NCBI GenBank assembly: GCA_018857735.1
Contig: JABMCL010001766.1
Span: 893,001-957,000, forward strand
Source of the DNA: Alviniconcha marisindica
Taxonomy: Eukaryota; Mollusca; Gastropoda; Provannidae
DNA: 64,000 nt
Reading direction: 5' to 3'
Below the pieces are notes generated by a model. It was not told where the DNA came from, did not search any database, and saw only the letters and a list, made by a program, of their open reading frames with translations. Below, in pieces: positions 11,915 to 25,200 of this stretch. Position 1 is the first letter of the stretch. Each line of letters begins with the position of its first letter. The translations under genes were made by a program, and so were the position numbers.

Positions 11915-14530
11915 CTGAAAAAAACAGAGCACAGAAGTGAGGCTACTTTCCCTTCTCAATTAAACGTTTAAAAAAAAGAAAAAAAGAAAAAAGAAGAAAG
12001 AAAAAAAGAGGCCATCTGCATTTGTGGTATGGTTGGAATACCTTACCTTAACAAAGCTACAACACCGCAGTCAGTTGCTTGATGACTGGGGTATCTACAT
12101 TACCCCGAAGAGAGACGGAAAGAAAGCATTGCAAGAACAGTGCTACCCAGTCAAACCAGTGTACAATGTGGATGCTGATGTTTACTTACTGTGATGCAGT
12201 GCTGAATATCTACCACGTTTTGACAAGGTGGTTGAGGACACTTCTCCCACTCTTCAATTTCCAGCTGACAAAAAATATTTCATGACGCAGCCCAATGTCT
12301 GACATATTTTTCATCCTAGTCAAAGGCTAGACATCAGTTCAGTCAGGTACTCCTGCCATGCTAGAAACAAGTCCAAGCTCAAGTTCAGTCAGTCTGGAAC
12401 CTGCCCCTCACAAGCAAGAGAACAGTGATGTCATCACTTTGCCTTCCAGTTGAGTAAACAGTGATGTCATCACTTTGCCTTGAAGGGGAATAATTTCACT
12501 GAAAAGATAAAGGACAGCTGAGGCTTTTTCTTCTACATTTCAGATGTCACTTGGTTTTATAGACACTAGAGTTGATTTCAAAATAATGATAATGTAAGAC
12601 AGCACTGCGAAAAGTAAAAATTCAATGTCAGTTTTTCGTATGAGGTGAGTGCAATGTACTGATAAACCCAAGTGCACAAAATGTTGTCAACACAAAAGCA
12701 CACTGCAAACTGGCTCAGCATCAGTAACAATAAACTGTAGTAAGTACACATATAATATTAACATCAAATAATAGCAAAACAACAACAAAAACAACCTTTA
12801 CACAAGGGGGAGGGGAGTGGAGAAAGAGATAGATAGAGAGAGATAGAGAGAAAGAGAGACAGACAGACAGACAGAGACTAGCATACAATGATAGAGAAGT
12901 TGTCAAGCAGACAGGGTGAGGAGAGAGTAAGAGAGAGAGAGAGAGAGAGAGATGATGGGGGTGGGGGGGGGAGGGGTGCCTAAGACCAAGACAAACAGAA
13001 AGCAGAACAACAAAAGACCTACAAAAACACCCACTTCAATGCCACTACTTCACTATGCATGATAATGTCAATACCAATCTAAACCCACTGCAAATCCAAC
13101 AGTCCTCAAGGAACCTATTTCTACAGCCACAGTGCTTGAACAACCCTACAGCATTGCAAAGTGGTACAAACTGGTCACCAAAGCTCTGCTTTAGGCACAG
13201 TAGGAGAGTAGGATTAGAGAGATTCATCTACAGATCTGAGACGAAGGCTTCAATTACTAACAATTGAAACAGGACACTGGTTAAAAAATATAAAAAATCA
13301 ATTGTTTGTTTTATCTATGGGAAGGGGTGGTTGCACCTATCTGAGTACTTGGAATACTTCCAAAACACTACCATTAGAGAGAGAAATAATAATATTTTGT
13401 CTCAATACATAACACCGTTTACCATTCCAGTATATAAAAATAATAATGTTCTGCTTTCCCTCTGCCTTCCCTTCACATATCTGACCTCTTTATAAAATCT
13501 TTTAACCAAAACACAAAGAGAAAAACAGTATAGTGTAATGGGTTATGATGAGTAAATCTGGGTAGCATACATTATACAGAAAAAGGCTGCATTCTGGGAT
13601 TGCTTTAGGATTACAACTACACTTGCATCATACACAACTTCAAAATATTGCCTTCAAGATAATATTACTGTATTAGAGTGCTCTGCATACAAAAAATACA
13701 TATCATGGTTGCTATACAATCAGAAACAGTGGAACCAGTATTTGTTTCTGCTGATAAGCTGTGTGCAAGGCCTTACAGTAGCTTGTGGAAATAGCAATGG
13801 CCAGAAGAAAAAAAATCAAAACTCACAAAGGTGTCACTTCAATCCCATTTCATAGCTGTTTTGGGGGATGAGGGAGGGAGAGAGGATGATTACACTGTCA
13901 GTTTATACTCGCCTCTCTAAACTATTAAATGTCTGATACATCATGTCGAATGTTTCATGGCTTCTCTACATCATGACTGTTTCACTGCAGCATTTTCTGA
14001 ATGTTTTATGAAACTAAATCAAACAAACCAAAAGGAATACTTCTAGACTCCAACACACACAAAATCAGTATTTTGTGTGTGCATTTTTTGTCTGTTTTTC
14101 ATATTGTACCTACTACATTTTCCCTTTCACACATGTTTATCTTCTTCACACCTGTCCCTTTCCGTCTTGTTCATCTTCCAGTTTACAACCAGTCAGTCCT
14201 ATTAACATTGTTGTTTGGGAATGGTGGGCTGGGGTGGGGTGAGAGAGAAGAATCAGAACAGGAATGTTTGCACACCCTTTCACCATCAACCCCATTTCTT
14301 GGGAATGGTATTTTCCTTTACTACCTTCTTCTTTCTTTCTTTTTTTTACAAAAGGGATGCATGACAACTGACTCCATCTTGTCCTTTACTGTTAGCAAAA
14401 AATAAACAATTGCCATAATTCACTTGCCTGTATGTGACAAATAAACCCAAGTGCCCCAAGGCAAAAGCTGCCAGATAAACTGGATGCAATTACTCCGTTT
14501 AAGTTCTTTAACTCTGTTGAACATCACAAA

Positions 14531-14710
14531 AAGCACCAAGCCTTCTTCAGTCTTTGCCACCAAAACTTTCTTCTCTTCTTCTGTGGTGTACATAAGAATA
14601 CAAGGAGTCCAAATCAGACAAAGCACCAAGCCTTCTTCAGTCTTTGCCACCAAAACTTTCTTCTCTTCTTCTGTGGTGTACATAAGAATACAAGGAGTCC
14701 AGATCAGACA
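14531..14710. repeat. Perfect-grade tandem duplication, 90 bp x 2
   Basis: 14531-14620 and 14621-14710 are identical except for one A/G difference at the second base of the last ten. The unit starts AAGCACCAAGCCTTCTTCAG. Near-identity means a recent event. 90 is divisible by three, which keeps shadow frames open on both strands. Confidence 0.95.
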
Positions 14711-15312
14711 AAGCCCCCCCCTCCCCCCCTTCCTGAAGAAAAAGGGGAAGAAAAAAATGACATGCCCCTCAAACTCATAAACTTGGCTAGACAGGGTGAA
14801 GAACACATACACGTGGTGCCAGAACACTTAATGGTCTGAATGCCTTCCAGGTGTGTTGATGATTCAGATGAGGACATTAGGGACAGTGCCAAAATGGGAA
14901 GTCCACTGCATCTTGTATTTGCTTGATTGTGCAACAAAGTTAAGTAGTTTTGGGACAAGGGTTTGTAAACCTTTTTAAAAGAATAAATATTTTGACCAAT
15001 TGTTGATGATCAAACTTTTGAAGTAAATCCTACTTTAGGTTGCTTCATATTTTAACTTCTTTTCTGCAGCAATTTTGTTCTCTCTAACTTATTAATGGTG
15101 GTGCTTCTCTAAGATAAATCAAAAACAGAAGCTTAGGTGGAGCATAGAAAGATAAAAGGGAAACAATTATGAGTCGAAAATGTGTCAATAGCAGTTTATA
15201 AACAAACAAGCTACCAGTACATTTTTTGTTAAACCCAGCACAGAACTAAATAGTCCAAGCATCAGTAAAGCTGCAGCCCTTTTGATTTCCTCAGAACCCA
15301 AGCCAATGCCCA

Positions 15313-15712
15313 GACAGGGTTCCTACAAATGTTCCACTCCAAAATTCACAAACTTTCAATACCATTTCTCCCCCCTTTAAGTTCAAAGACCAGATCTGAT
15401 CGATTACTAACCTATTCACCTAGAATTTACTACAAGTGATACATGTACACCCATCGCTTCACAGTTCAGGTTCTGAAGTACTGCCATTTTATCATTATAA
15501 TTCATGTCAGTCAAAGTGTGAAGCAATCAAGCTACTGATTTTCAAAGTTCGGGACTTGCCAACTTTTTGGTTTGACAGGAAAAGTCAAAATTCACTAACT
15601 CCAGAAGAACTTGGTTGAATTATTCATTTTTCACAGACTTTCAAAGGCTGAAAAATAGCAGATCATTTCCCCCAAACTTTCAAAGACCTTCTAAGACCAT
15701 AGGAACCCTGTC
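15313..15712. mobile_element. MITE, 400 bp, with 13-bp perfect terminal inverted repeats
   Basis: The left end GACAGGGTTCCTA (15313-15325) and the right end TAGGAACCCTGTC (15700-15712) are exact inverse complements. The interior has no coding capacity and is A+T-rich with repeated CAAACTTTCAAAG motifs. A diverged second copy lies at 39100-39494. Ends of the CAGGGTTCC type occur in hAT- and P-like non-autonomous elements. No clean target duplication is visible, so the superfamily is open. Confidence 0.8.
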
Positions 15713-18498
15713 AGAAGAAGCGCTACACTTTCTAACACCATTTGTCTTTCTTTCTTTTTTGTCTTTAAAAAAAAATTAGTTTCTTTGTAGGCAAAGCTTA
15801 TTTCTAATCCCCCCCTCCACCTTTTTCTTGTTTGTATGTGAAGATACAGCAAACCTCCCAGTTATTCTAAAGACTCCTCTTCTTTACATGTATCTGAATT
15901 TTCTCAACACCCCTTCCATTCTAAAAGAACTACAGCCGATTCCCTTCTGCCTGTTTTCTTTGTTCAAACTGTTGTAATCATGGCATTTATTGTCCATCCC
16001 ACTTCTCAATGAATCAGCTGAAATGTTCAACTTTAATGTTTCGCTAAGCATGTTCATATAAACAGGCTCTGCAGCAGCATACATCAATCAAAGCAAATAC
16101 CAGGTCTATTTTTGAAGAAGAAGAAGAAGAAAAAAAAAGCATCAGCTTTGCTAAAGCACCCATAAAGTAAAGCCCAAAATGTTTCTTAACAAGAACAAAT
16201 GAAAACAATATACTCTAATGAACATTCATTAAAAGCCCATCCCACTATGCCAAGGCTGCTGCATCATGATTCATATGTGACCAATATTGGGCAGCATGCC
16301 ACAGGAAATAATCAAGATTCAAATAAACAACAACAAGAAAAGAAAAAGAAAAAAAAGTCATGAATACAAATAACAAATCAAAGCATGGCAAGAAGGCCTA
16401 CTGAGTCAAGTCTGCGGGCCGATTCCTCAGACTAGGCAAGAAAAATGTGTGCATCTAAACACACACACAGCACAGCAAGTCATGTAGCACAGAGAGATGT
16501 CTACATGTCAAGGACCCAATACAAAATGCAATACAGCGTTTGGGTACTGGAAGATGCTGTGTTACTCACTCTCACTAGGCTTCAACAAAGTGGGCGATTC
16601 TGACAACAAAACAACACACACACAAACGTTACTGTCAAAACAGGCATTGCTGGAACAGGGGAGCCTCAAAAGAGCCACGACGGCATGGCGTGGCCAAAAC
16701 ATAAAACATTTTGTTTTCTGTGTTAACGTCTAGGAGTAGGACCTTTTTTACGTGAATCCTGCACCAGGAAATGAATTTTCTTAAAGTAGCCACATGATTT
16801 TCACTTCTTGAGACATTATCATGCACATGCTGTTTTTTTGTTTTGTTTTGTTCCGTGTTTACAGTTTACAGAAAACAAGAGTGCCAGACTGCCACACTCT
16901 TGATGCTACAATATATTACACACACCTGCTATGTATTGAGGGTCCCCCATTCAACTGAAAACTCATCACATCACAGAAATCACAGTCCCTAATCCCTTCC
17001 ATTTCCAGAAAGTTAATAGTTGACCACATCAATAGGTACAAACAGAAAGAGCATGTTGAAAATGTTAATAAGGTCTCAGTTTAGGTTACTGTAATGTGTA
17101 CCATTAGAAACCAGCATGCAACACACAACACCAACAGCTTTGACACAAGTTTATACATGCACATGGTAATAATTCTGTTCACCATGAAGGGTCTTAATCA
17201 TACTGTCATAATAATAAACCTCTCATAATAATAATAAACCTCTGTTGAGTGCTATTCACCCCCTGTCATTTGTAGATTAATACTGTCATCTTTCCTTATA
17301 ATCACAGCTGTGTCCACATTTTGAAGTCTAACAGCCTTTCTGCATAGCAGCCAAGAGTAAACATAAAGCTGGCATAACATAACATTTGCATCATCATCAA
17401 ACTCAAGCATTTAATGTGATTACACCCTTTCAGTGCCTTTAAATTAATTAGAAAGAAAAGAAAAGTAAAGCTTGGAACCAGAGCTCTCAATGCATACTGC
17501 AAAATTAAAAACATCAAATTCAACAGGTGAACAATGGTGAAAGTAAAGAAGCAAATGGTGGCTTTCCGGTAACTTAGTAGTAGCAATACAAAATAAGATA
17601 TAATTGTGATGCATGCCTGCTGCATTTTAACCCAACAAAGGGTTGTGTAAGTTAAAGCTGGTGAGTCCGTAGAGAAAGAAAAACTGACAAATTTTAATGA
17701 ATAACAAGAAATATATATATTTATGCTATTAATTACTGACGTGGCTTGCACGTGACAGTTATTACTGCTCTTGTAAACTATTGCATCATGATGTAAATTG
17801 CCTTGGTGCATGTGTTTCTTTGGGTTTGACAGCAATGTGTATTATGAATAAACAAGCACCAAAATTGTCCTTGCAGTGTTACTTGGTAAAAAAAATAAAA
17901 ATTGTATCTTATGTCTTATTACTATTATTATGTGTTTGAAATGATTTTATGAATGCTCAACAGTAATCTACAACAGTCATTAAGCAAACAACATCAACAT
18001 AGCTACCATTTACAATGATCACACAAATTTCCCAAAGTCTAGGGGGTAAACATGCCCACAAACACTGCTGCACAGAGAACAAAAACAAAAAACTATGGGA
18101 CAACAAAAAAAGCCACAGGTGCTGCATTGTGTAAATTTGCAACAACACAAATCTTTTTCAAAAAGTGTTCATACTAGTGCCTACTGGTGGGAGGGGAAAC
18201 ACAAAACAAAACCCCACCAAAGACACTGGAAACACATTTCTAAAAACAATCAATGGCAAAACAACTGGACTGAAACTAAACTGTTCCAGAAAACCACCAT
18301 GACAGATACAGCAAGACCATTCCGGGGAACACCAGTTGCAGACATAAGCTAAGGTTAGAACAAAATCCACAAATCTGGGTTGCAGCTGGGAATCAAACAA
18401 AACGCTGGACTATGAACTGAAGATGCATCATGACAACACCACAACGAAGAGGTCCAGGGATGCAGCATTGGGATGATGCAGCACAACACAGAACTTAC

Positions 18499-18600
18499 GT
18501 GTGTGCATCTGCATTTTCTGGCCCTCGTAATAGGGCAAGTACACGTGCTGCTCGGAGAGGGGTTTACCAAACAGAGGGGACTGTGGCATGAAGTCGTCCG
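18499..18600 (-). CDS. ANK: Ankyrin exon 22: first constitutive linker exon
   Basis: 102 bp, phase 1 in and phase 1 out. The acceptor is CTGGCTACAG and the donor is CAC|GTAAGT. It encodes (A)DDFMPQSPLFGKPLSEQHVY then LPYYEGQKMQMHT. The split codons at both ends agree with exon 21 (or the cassettes) upstream and exon 23 downstream. Confidence 0.82.
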
Positions 18601-18885
18601 CTGTAGCCAGTCAGCAGCAAGCAAGAAATACCAAACAGAAAATTAACAAATGGGGCCATGTATTCATTAAAAGCAACTGAGACAGTTGACCTGCTCCATC
18701 CGGTTTGAATGACCCCCCCACCCCTCCACTTCATTCCAGGAACCAGTCCAAATAAACTGAATAAGCAGAGGGTGGCTCCTCAGGCTGAACTTACCAAAGA
18801 ACAAGGAGAGCAAATGCTCAGACAACTCACATTCAAAATGGCAAACAACAATTTGAACTGTCATGTGTGTGTAGATGGTTTCCTT

Positions 18886-18934
<49 letters not shown>

Positions 18935-21218
18935 AAATGCAGAAAACTTTGTTGGAAGCAAAATACTGAAACAAATTATAACCCCCAAATTCAACTTGTT
19001 TATAAAACCATATATGCATACATATATTTGATATGTGAATTTTTCATCCAAATGCTACACCACAAGGTGCTGTGCATACATCACATCAAAATAATGTGAT
19101 ACATAATGTCATAAGTGACAGCCCACCTTTTCTCTACCTCTTTCTCCATTGCTCTTTTTCGTGCATGGTTGCGAATACAGACCGTGCAGTAGATTGTGAA
19201 TACAGACCATGCAGTAAACACTGCAGACAACAACATTTTGCTTCTTTTACACTTCTGCACATGACTTGATTATTGCTAAGTAGCATTCACACAATGTGGC
19301 TTCAACTGGATCAAATAAGGACTTGCTGTAAAAACTTGTTTCCTGTTAAAGATTCTGTTGTGACCTGGATATGTAAACATGGTTTGGAAACTGTACAGCT
19401 CAATGGAGGTTACCATAATGCAAAGTTCTGAAGATCCCACTTAAACAATCTGTGTGGAAGAAGAGACAGCAGGAACAGCTCATGCCTCAAAATCACATGA
19501 ATACGTACAGTTTTAATCATGTATTTAACGATCATATCAAATTTAAACTTGACTGGAAAACATACCGAGAAGCAGATTGGGTAGTTAACTATTTTTCATT
19601 TTTCCAACTCATGTGACCTTAGGGTACGGTCAAGGTCAAACTCAGTAAGTGCTACCCTCATGCTAAGCTGCACATTTACCACATTTACAGTGGAAAACCA
19701 CACTTTTGCCATGGCTAACTGCACAGATGACCTAATGTTGATCATTACATAGACTCACCCCCCCCTCCCCCTCACCCCCCCATTAAGATAAGCTATTGCA
19801 TGGTAAAAGTATCCTGCCTTGCTGGAAATTTTCCTGCCTACTTTGTTCACATTTTTGCACAAACATTTGAAAAAAATTCTCCAGAATGGGACACTGCAGT
19901 GAATATATAGCTTTTTTCTCTGTCAAAGTTCCTGTACATGCAAATGCTTGCACTGGTGGTTTCCCTGTCGTTCTCCTTCTTTCGTGTGTGCTGAAAATGT
20001 CTCATTATCCGACTTCAACACTGATAAAAAGGTGAAACAAATCAAGCCTAATTTCATGTTCATTCAAGTCGCCATCCAACAGACCACTCACTGGGGGTTT
20101 GCCTGCCTGAGAAATTTACCTTATTAACAGTGATATCAGTATCTATGACTATGAGCTGTCGTGAAACTGTTCAAAGTTTTTTCCTCCTATCTTGGCTCTA
20201 AAAACAGTCTCTTTGTTTGTTATTAGAATTTTTAACCAGTGATGCAAACTGTTTAAGATCAGGAACACCCCAAAGACACAGGGGTCTACTACAGGGTGAA
20301 GGTCTATCTACAAGTACAACATGCCTACTGTCTAACACAGGTGTGTGGAACACAACAGGAATCGTTACTCTGTTACTGTTAGTCAATCCAGCTTTGTATC
20401 TGTCACTTCACTCTCTTGCAATTTCTTTTTCAATTTGCTATCCAAACTCTAGTTACACCCCAAAATTCTCTTTTGGGGGTAATTTCTTTGGTCAGTACTG
20501 ATCAGTCTTGTACATTCGTACACTAAGAACCATCAAACAAATGGTTTTAGATGCTAAATGCAATATTTCATCTATGTATTTCAATCTGTTGAAAAACATC
20601 AACTCTCTGTTCAGTTTGTAGTATCATGACAACTCCATCTGATTTTCAATGATGCTCGTCTCAGCCACAGAGATAGACTGAACTCTTTAATGTTGGAGGA
20701 AATGGTGGAGGAGATGGCAACTAACATATTCAGTTAACAGTAACCAAATCCTACTCTGTCCATAATCTCAGTGATTTGCAGTTTAGTAAATGCAGGTTTA
20801 TTCAAACTGGTTAAAAAATCAAATGAGGGATAAATGTATTATTAATTATTAAAAAAATAGAGAAAACGTCAAAGTCAGAAACTGTCTTTTAATAAGGTGC
20901 TCAATATGGCTGATTATAAATATAAGTCATAAAGTCATCATTCATTTTAATCCAGGTGCTCATAACATGAATGGATTAAGACCAAAAAAAATAATCAAGT
21001 TTGCCAGTACACAGTGCTGTTCTATACACGCATCATGGACATGCGAAGAACGCTCCAGATCTAGCACGTCAAGAGCTCTCTCACACACACACACTGTGTC
21101 CTGTGAGTCATGCACCAGTGAGCACCACCACGCCCCATCGCACGCACGTACTATACGCACGTACTACACGCACTGCATTACCACACAACGCACCATGCTA
21201 CATCATGGCCTGCGTTAC
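18601..21218 (-). other. ANK: Intron between exon 22 and cassette 2
   Basis: A CA microsatellite lies at about 18889-18930. Otherwise it is A+T-rich, with no exon or element recognised. Confidence 0.55.
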
Positions 21219-21296
21219 CTTGCAGCTCGGGATGCGGGTGTCTCCAATTGGAGAACACATTGTCGCTCCGAGAGCGTCGAAAGGATCCGTGAGTGC
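21219..21296 (-). CDS. ANK: Candidate cassette exon 2 of the ankyrin linker
   Basis: A 78-bp island of exon-like, CpG-containing sequence with acceptor TGACTCTGTAG, donor CTGCAAG|GTAACG, phase 1 at both ends and length divisible by three, so it can be included or skipped without a frame change. It would add THGSFRRSRSDNVFSNWR then HPHPELQ. The RSD-containing basic/Ser motif resembles both the candidate at 23430 and the Ser/Arg-rich linker after the repeats in vertebrate ankyrins. No transcript evidence. Confidence 0.6.
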
Positions 21297-22104
21297 CTAC
21301 AGAGTCACAAAACCTTCTACATCAATCTTGAAGAAGAAGGAGGGGTGGGGGTGGGGTGGGGGTGGAGAGAGAAAAACAGGGAGTAGGGGTGGAAAAGACC
21401 ACTCCAAGACTACTAAAAGTACAGAGACAAGCACAAAACCTTGCACAGAATTGATTCAGCATTGCAGGAATACTATCAGTGCTGATCAGATATGGTGCCT
21501 ACTGGTACAGCAATAACCTGGTAGCGTGTGTTTTCCCACCAATGATACCACATTTAAATCCAAACCCACTGTAGACATGACACATGATCTACAAAGTCAC
21601 AAACCTTTTGCCTTTTTTTAAATATACAAACACATCTGATAGGTAATTATGAGTACATACACAACAGGTATATATATGTGTACATATACAATGTATATAC
21701 ATATAGACAATGTACAATATTTTTAGCCCTACCAAGTTCTAGCAATAATCTCACTGGATGATACACAAATACCTACAGTCGTACACATCTAAACTGTTTC
21801 AACTGTCGGAAACCTACAAGTCCTGCAGGTTGCACCTCTGCGCCTATGACAAACTACTTACCAGGCTGCTGCAAGTGATACATTGTCGCACACAAGAAGG
21901 CATGCAGTGAATGTTCTGGGGTAAATGTTAAGATGAAGGATAAACCTGGGTTAAGACACAGATGGGGGCTGCGGAATGCACGAAAAAAAATGTTTGCGCA
22001 CCAGTGACGCACCACAGGGCAGAAGCTCTTGGCTCAGCACAAAACTATATACAGAATCAGTAATCACTATTTTTGGACCAGATTCTGCCACCCCACCCTC
22101 CTCC

Positions 22105-22486
22105 AGTCCATAACAAGCAAATTATGCCACCTCCAGTCCATAACAAGGAAATTATGCTACCCCCCCCCCCCCCCCCAGTCCATAACAAGCAAATTATGCC
22201 ACCTCCAGTCCATAACAAGCAAATTATCCCACCTCCAGTCCATAACAAGGAAATTATGCTACCCCCCCTCCCCCACAGTCCATAACAAGCAAATTATGCT
22301 ACCTCCAGTCCATAACAAACATATTATGCTACCCCCCCCCCCCCCTCCGTCCTAACAACAAATTATGCCCCCCCCCCCCCCAGTTCATAACAAGCAAATT
22401 ATGCCCTCACCCCACCCCTCCAGTCCATAACAAGCAAATTATGCCACCCCCCATCCCCCCTCCAGTCCATGACAAGCACATTACAA
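22105..22486. repeat. Minisatellite, about 29-bp core x 11, with C tracts
   Basis: The core is CAGTCCATAACAAGCAAATT followed by ATGCYACC. Eleven copies are separated by variable C runs of 2 to 17. Copies alternate between GCAAATT and GGAAATT variants, which suggests higher-order duplication. Confidence 0.92.
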
Positions 22487-22672
22487 TAGTCAGTTATGTA
22501 ATTTACACTTTCCAGTCCAGAAACTCCTCACATAACTAACTAATCCATTCAGCTAGTTCTTCTGTATCCTTCACTGACTTTTACAAATCGGGTTATTGAA
22601 AAAAAAAGTTCCAAGAGTCTTTTGATGGATGAGTGTGCTCCAGTTAAAGTGGAACAAATTGGCTGAATTTAG

Positions 22673-22697
22673 CCCCCCCCCCCCCCCCCCCCCCCCC
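22673..22697. repeat. Poly-C tract (25 C)
   Basis: An uninterrupted run, G in the ankyrin pre-mRNA. Confidence 0.95.
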
Positions 22698-23429
22698 TCA
22701 AGTCTGTAACTAAGACAGTTTGCTCTTCCTTGGTAAGCATGTGCAAAGTACATGACACAGATATGTACACTGCGTCAACACAAAAAAAGTATTATCAGAA
22801 GAGAAAAAAATGTCCCTGCCATGCAACCTCCCCCCCTCCCCCCCAGTTTAATATGCATCCTGGGGACACAGAACCATTTTTTTGAATTTTCTTCTCCTCC
22901 TTTGGCAAGTGCCTCAAACACAGACCAGCTTTACAAAACGATCTGCTGGAGAAAGCATGCAGACAATTCTTCCCCACAATCTAGTTCCATGAATTTTTGA
23001 CATGACCCAAAAATACAACCAAACTCTGTGCCCCATCCCCTTTTTCTCTTTGACCTTGACTCCAAAACCCCAGCTCCTGCACCCTCTTTCAGTTTCAAAA
23101 CGAACAAAATAAATGTAGCATAAACTGATCTCATGCTGAGATATAACTTGCAAACCTGTGTGCTGAGCCAACCCTCTAAAATCTGAGAGAAGAATCCAAT
23201 TACATGAGACAAAAACCCATTAGATAAAAGACAAATATTATAGTGGAAGCCTTGACCATGGGGGGAAACAAATACAGAGGATAATGCTGCCCACACAAAC
23301 AATAATATACAGCCAAATGAAAAAGACAGCAGATGATTAGCCGATATTTGAAGAGCAAAGAAACAGCAAGACTCAACAAGCTGAGGGAGGTCACTCCCAA
23401 AGCAAGGGAGAGCACTTGCACTGCATTAC

Positions 23430-23498
23430 CTTGAAGAGCACCTCCGAATGTTAGAAGCGACAAATGGTCGCTACGGTATGAGCCCACATATGAGCTCC
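23430..23498 (-). CDS. ANK: Candidate cassette exon 1 of the ankyrin linker
   Basis: 69 bp, phase 1 at both ends, divisible by three; donor CTTCAAG|GTAATG. It would encode (G)SSYVGSYRSDHLSLLTFGGA then LQ. The SYRSD motif and final LQ-G resemble the candidate at 21219. The acceptor (GTCTTTCAAG) is weak, with AAG and a short pyrimidine tract, so the 5' limit is uncertain and the exon may be false. Confidence 0.35.
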
Positions 23499-24708
23499 CT
23501 TGAAAGACCCATGCAATAGCATTAACACAATTGATCTTTATTTATCTTTTGCAATTACTTCAAAAACAAACAAACTAAAAATAAAAACAAACAGACCCAT
23601 ACACACAACAAAGTCCACGACAGAGAAAGAGGAAACACTTTAAAACTATCAACAGAAATGCATCGCAGTCATTTCTACAACCAAAAACAGAAAACAAACT
23701 GAACAAAAAAGTACTACTGTTTAACCACTGAACCAGTACGGAGTAAATCAACATACAGTGCAAAGAGAGAAAACCACAAGGGTTAATTAATACAAATTTT
23801 GACAAGCAGTTTTTCCTCTACCCCCCCCCCCTTCCAACAAATCCTCCCAGCCCCAATCCCCAAATAAAAACCAAGGAAAATAAAAGAAAAGGCATGTCAG
23901 TACAACCTGCATGTGACTGGCCTTTTGCAGACGGCCATGGCAGAGAGTGGGAGTGAGTTAATTAGTCCTACAGTGTTCTAGGGGGTGGGACACCTTTTCA
24001 AAACACAGGCCTCCCCCATAACATAAACAGGTAAGGGACTCGCACTCATAAAAAAACAATTCCATTAAGATGTGCACTGAGTTCACATGGGAGATATCAC
24101 AAGCAATGCAGAGGCCAACAAAGATTCCAGAAAAGTACCAAGCCTGAGCATGCTAAGCCCACTTTTGAGACATCTCCACGGAAATGGAGCATTTGGCAGC
24201 AAAATATAACTTGGAATTATAAGGTCTCCTGAGAGCTGAAACAAAGAACTGCCTTCTTGGTTGGCAGTGAAGTTTTAAATCCAGCTGAAACAAGCAACTG
24301 CCTTCTTGGCTGGCACTGAAGTTTTAAATCCAAACAGGACTGCACGTATTAATGACATTCAGTTGTTATTTCAAATGGGGTCATACGCTGCAGCCTTGCA
24401 GATAGGCCCTTGTCAACAGCAGGTTGTACTGTCCACCCAGACACAACTTCAACCTAATTCAAACAAGGAAAACTCAACAACAGCTACTAACTACCAGTTA
24501 AATCCTGAGCTGTCACAATCTTAATGTTATCAGTGGCTCACATCCAACAAACCTGAGGTTGAGTTTGGTTGCCCTCCAGACACACAGATCCACAAGTGCA
24601 TAAACAAAATGGCTAACTGACACCACCCACAACAGAGGTTTCAGGTTCAGGGGCAGACGGTGCTAAAGATAAACTCGATGATTGTCAGACAAACTAAATA
24701 GCTCTCAC
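23499..24708 (-). other. ANK: Interval between exon 21 and cassette 1
   Basis: A tandem pair at about 24230-24331 shares CTGCCTTCTTGG and AAGTTTTAAATCCA, unit about 50 bp. Otherwise no signal. Confidence 0.55.
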
Positions 24709-24883
24709 CTCCTTCATCCTCAGAGTCGGAGATGAAGGTCTCCTGCATGGTTTCTGGGGAAACGACCTTGTACTTGTCCTCTGAGGCCGGCATGGTGTCC
24801 CGCACCTCAGTGACGGGTGTCAACGTATCCACCACGGAGATGTAGCCAAGCTTCTGGGCAATAGCCAGTGGTGTCTGTCCATT
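24709..24883 (-). CDS. ANK: Ankyrin exon 21: ANK repeat 24 and start of linker
   Basis: 175 bp, phase 0 in and phase 1 out (GAAGGAG|GTGAGA). The acceptor is CTGTAG. It encodes NGQTPLAIAQKLGYISVVDT, the short capping repeat 24 almost unchanged from other ankyrins, then a linker ending PETMQETFISDSEDEG, the conserved post-repeat acidic motif (vertebrate PETMTEVLDVSDEEG). It closes the membrane-binding domain. Confidence 0.95.
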
Positions 24884-25007
24884 CTGTAGCATTGAAATAT
24901 AATGGTGACTTTCCACCCAAAACAGCATTGGCATATTGGCACCCACTGATCTGCCAGCATTCATTCTGCAGCAATAACTGTTATAATTAAATCTTGGTAA
25001 ATACAGA

Positions 25008-25035
25008 CCCCCCCCCCCCCCCCCCCCCCCCCCCC
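25008..25035. repeat. Poly-C tract (28 C)
   Basis: The longest pure C run in the window, G in the pre-mRNA. Confidence 0.95.
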
Positions 25036-25200
25036 AAAACAGCCAGCAGTGCCTGAGCATGATGTAGCAACCAAACTCTTAGACTGTAATAAAATTACAG
25101 ACTCTTACAGCTACATCATTTAGATGACAGCTAACAGAGGATGATCATTCTGTATGCACTATATATAGATTTACATTATAAGGTTCTGAAAAGCCCATAA

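Larger units (their letters stand above)
11915..18498 (-). other. ANK: Intron 22-23 (6.6 kb)
   Basis: Contains a 25-bp direct repeat at about 12421-12485 (CAGTGATGTCATCACTTTGC), GA-rich DNA at about 12820-12955, the 90-bp duplication at 14531-14710, the MITE at 15313-15712 and short CA runs. The 177-codon open frame at 17302-17835 (minus) is hydrophobic, A+T-driven and unflanked by good splice sites, so it is not called as an exon. Confidence 0.55.
21297..23429 (-). other. ANK: Interval between the two candidate cassettes
   Basis: Holds the C-rich 29-bp array at 22105-22486, a C25 tract at 22673-22697 and short TA repeats near 21670. No other exon recognised. Confidence 0.55.

Noticed and set aside
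12001..12100. Exon ending at the strong donor TTAAG|GTAAGG near 12047 (minus)
   Set aside because: In the required phase 1 the frame meets a stop, and only a 10-base exon would otherwise be possible.
15884..16087. 67-codon frame on minus after an AG-rich acceptor-like site
   Set aside because: No donor in frame and no similarity to ankyrin linkers.
17302..17835. Hydrophobic 177-codon frame on minus
   Set aside because: It lies inside intron 22-23, A+T-driven hydrophobicity, no splice sites in a fitting phase, no recognisable motif.
21001..21516. 171-codon frame on +
   Set aside because: It is antisense to the candidate cassette exon at 21219-21296; the minus strand has the splice signals.
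22105..22486. CRISPR-like array
   Set aside because: Repeats are contiguous with only C-tract variation between them, in a eukaryotic intron; it is a minisatellite.
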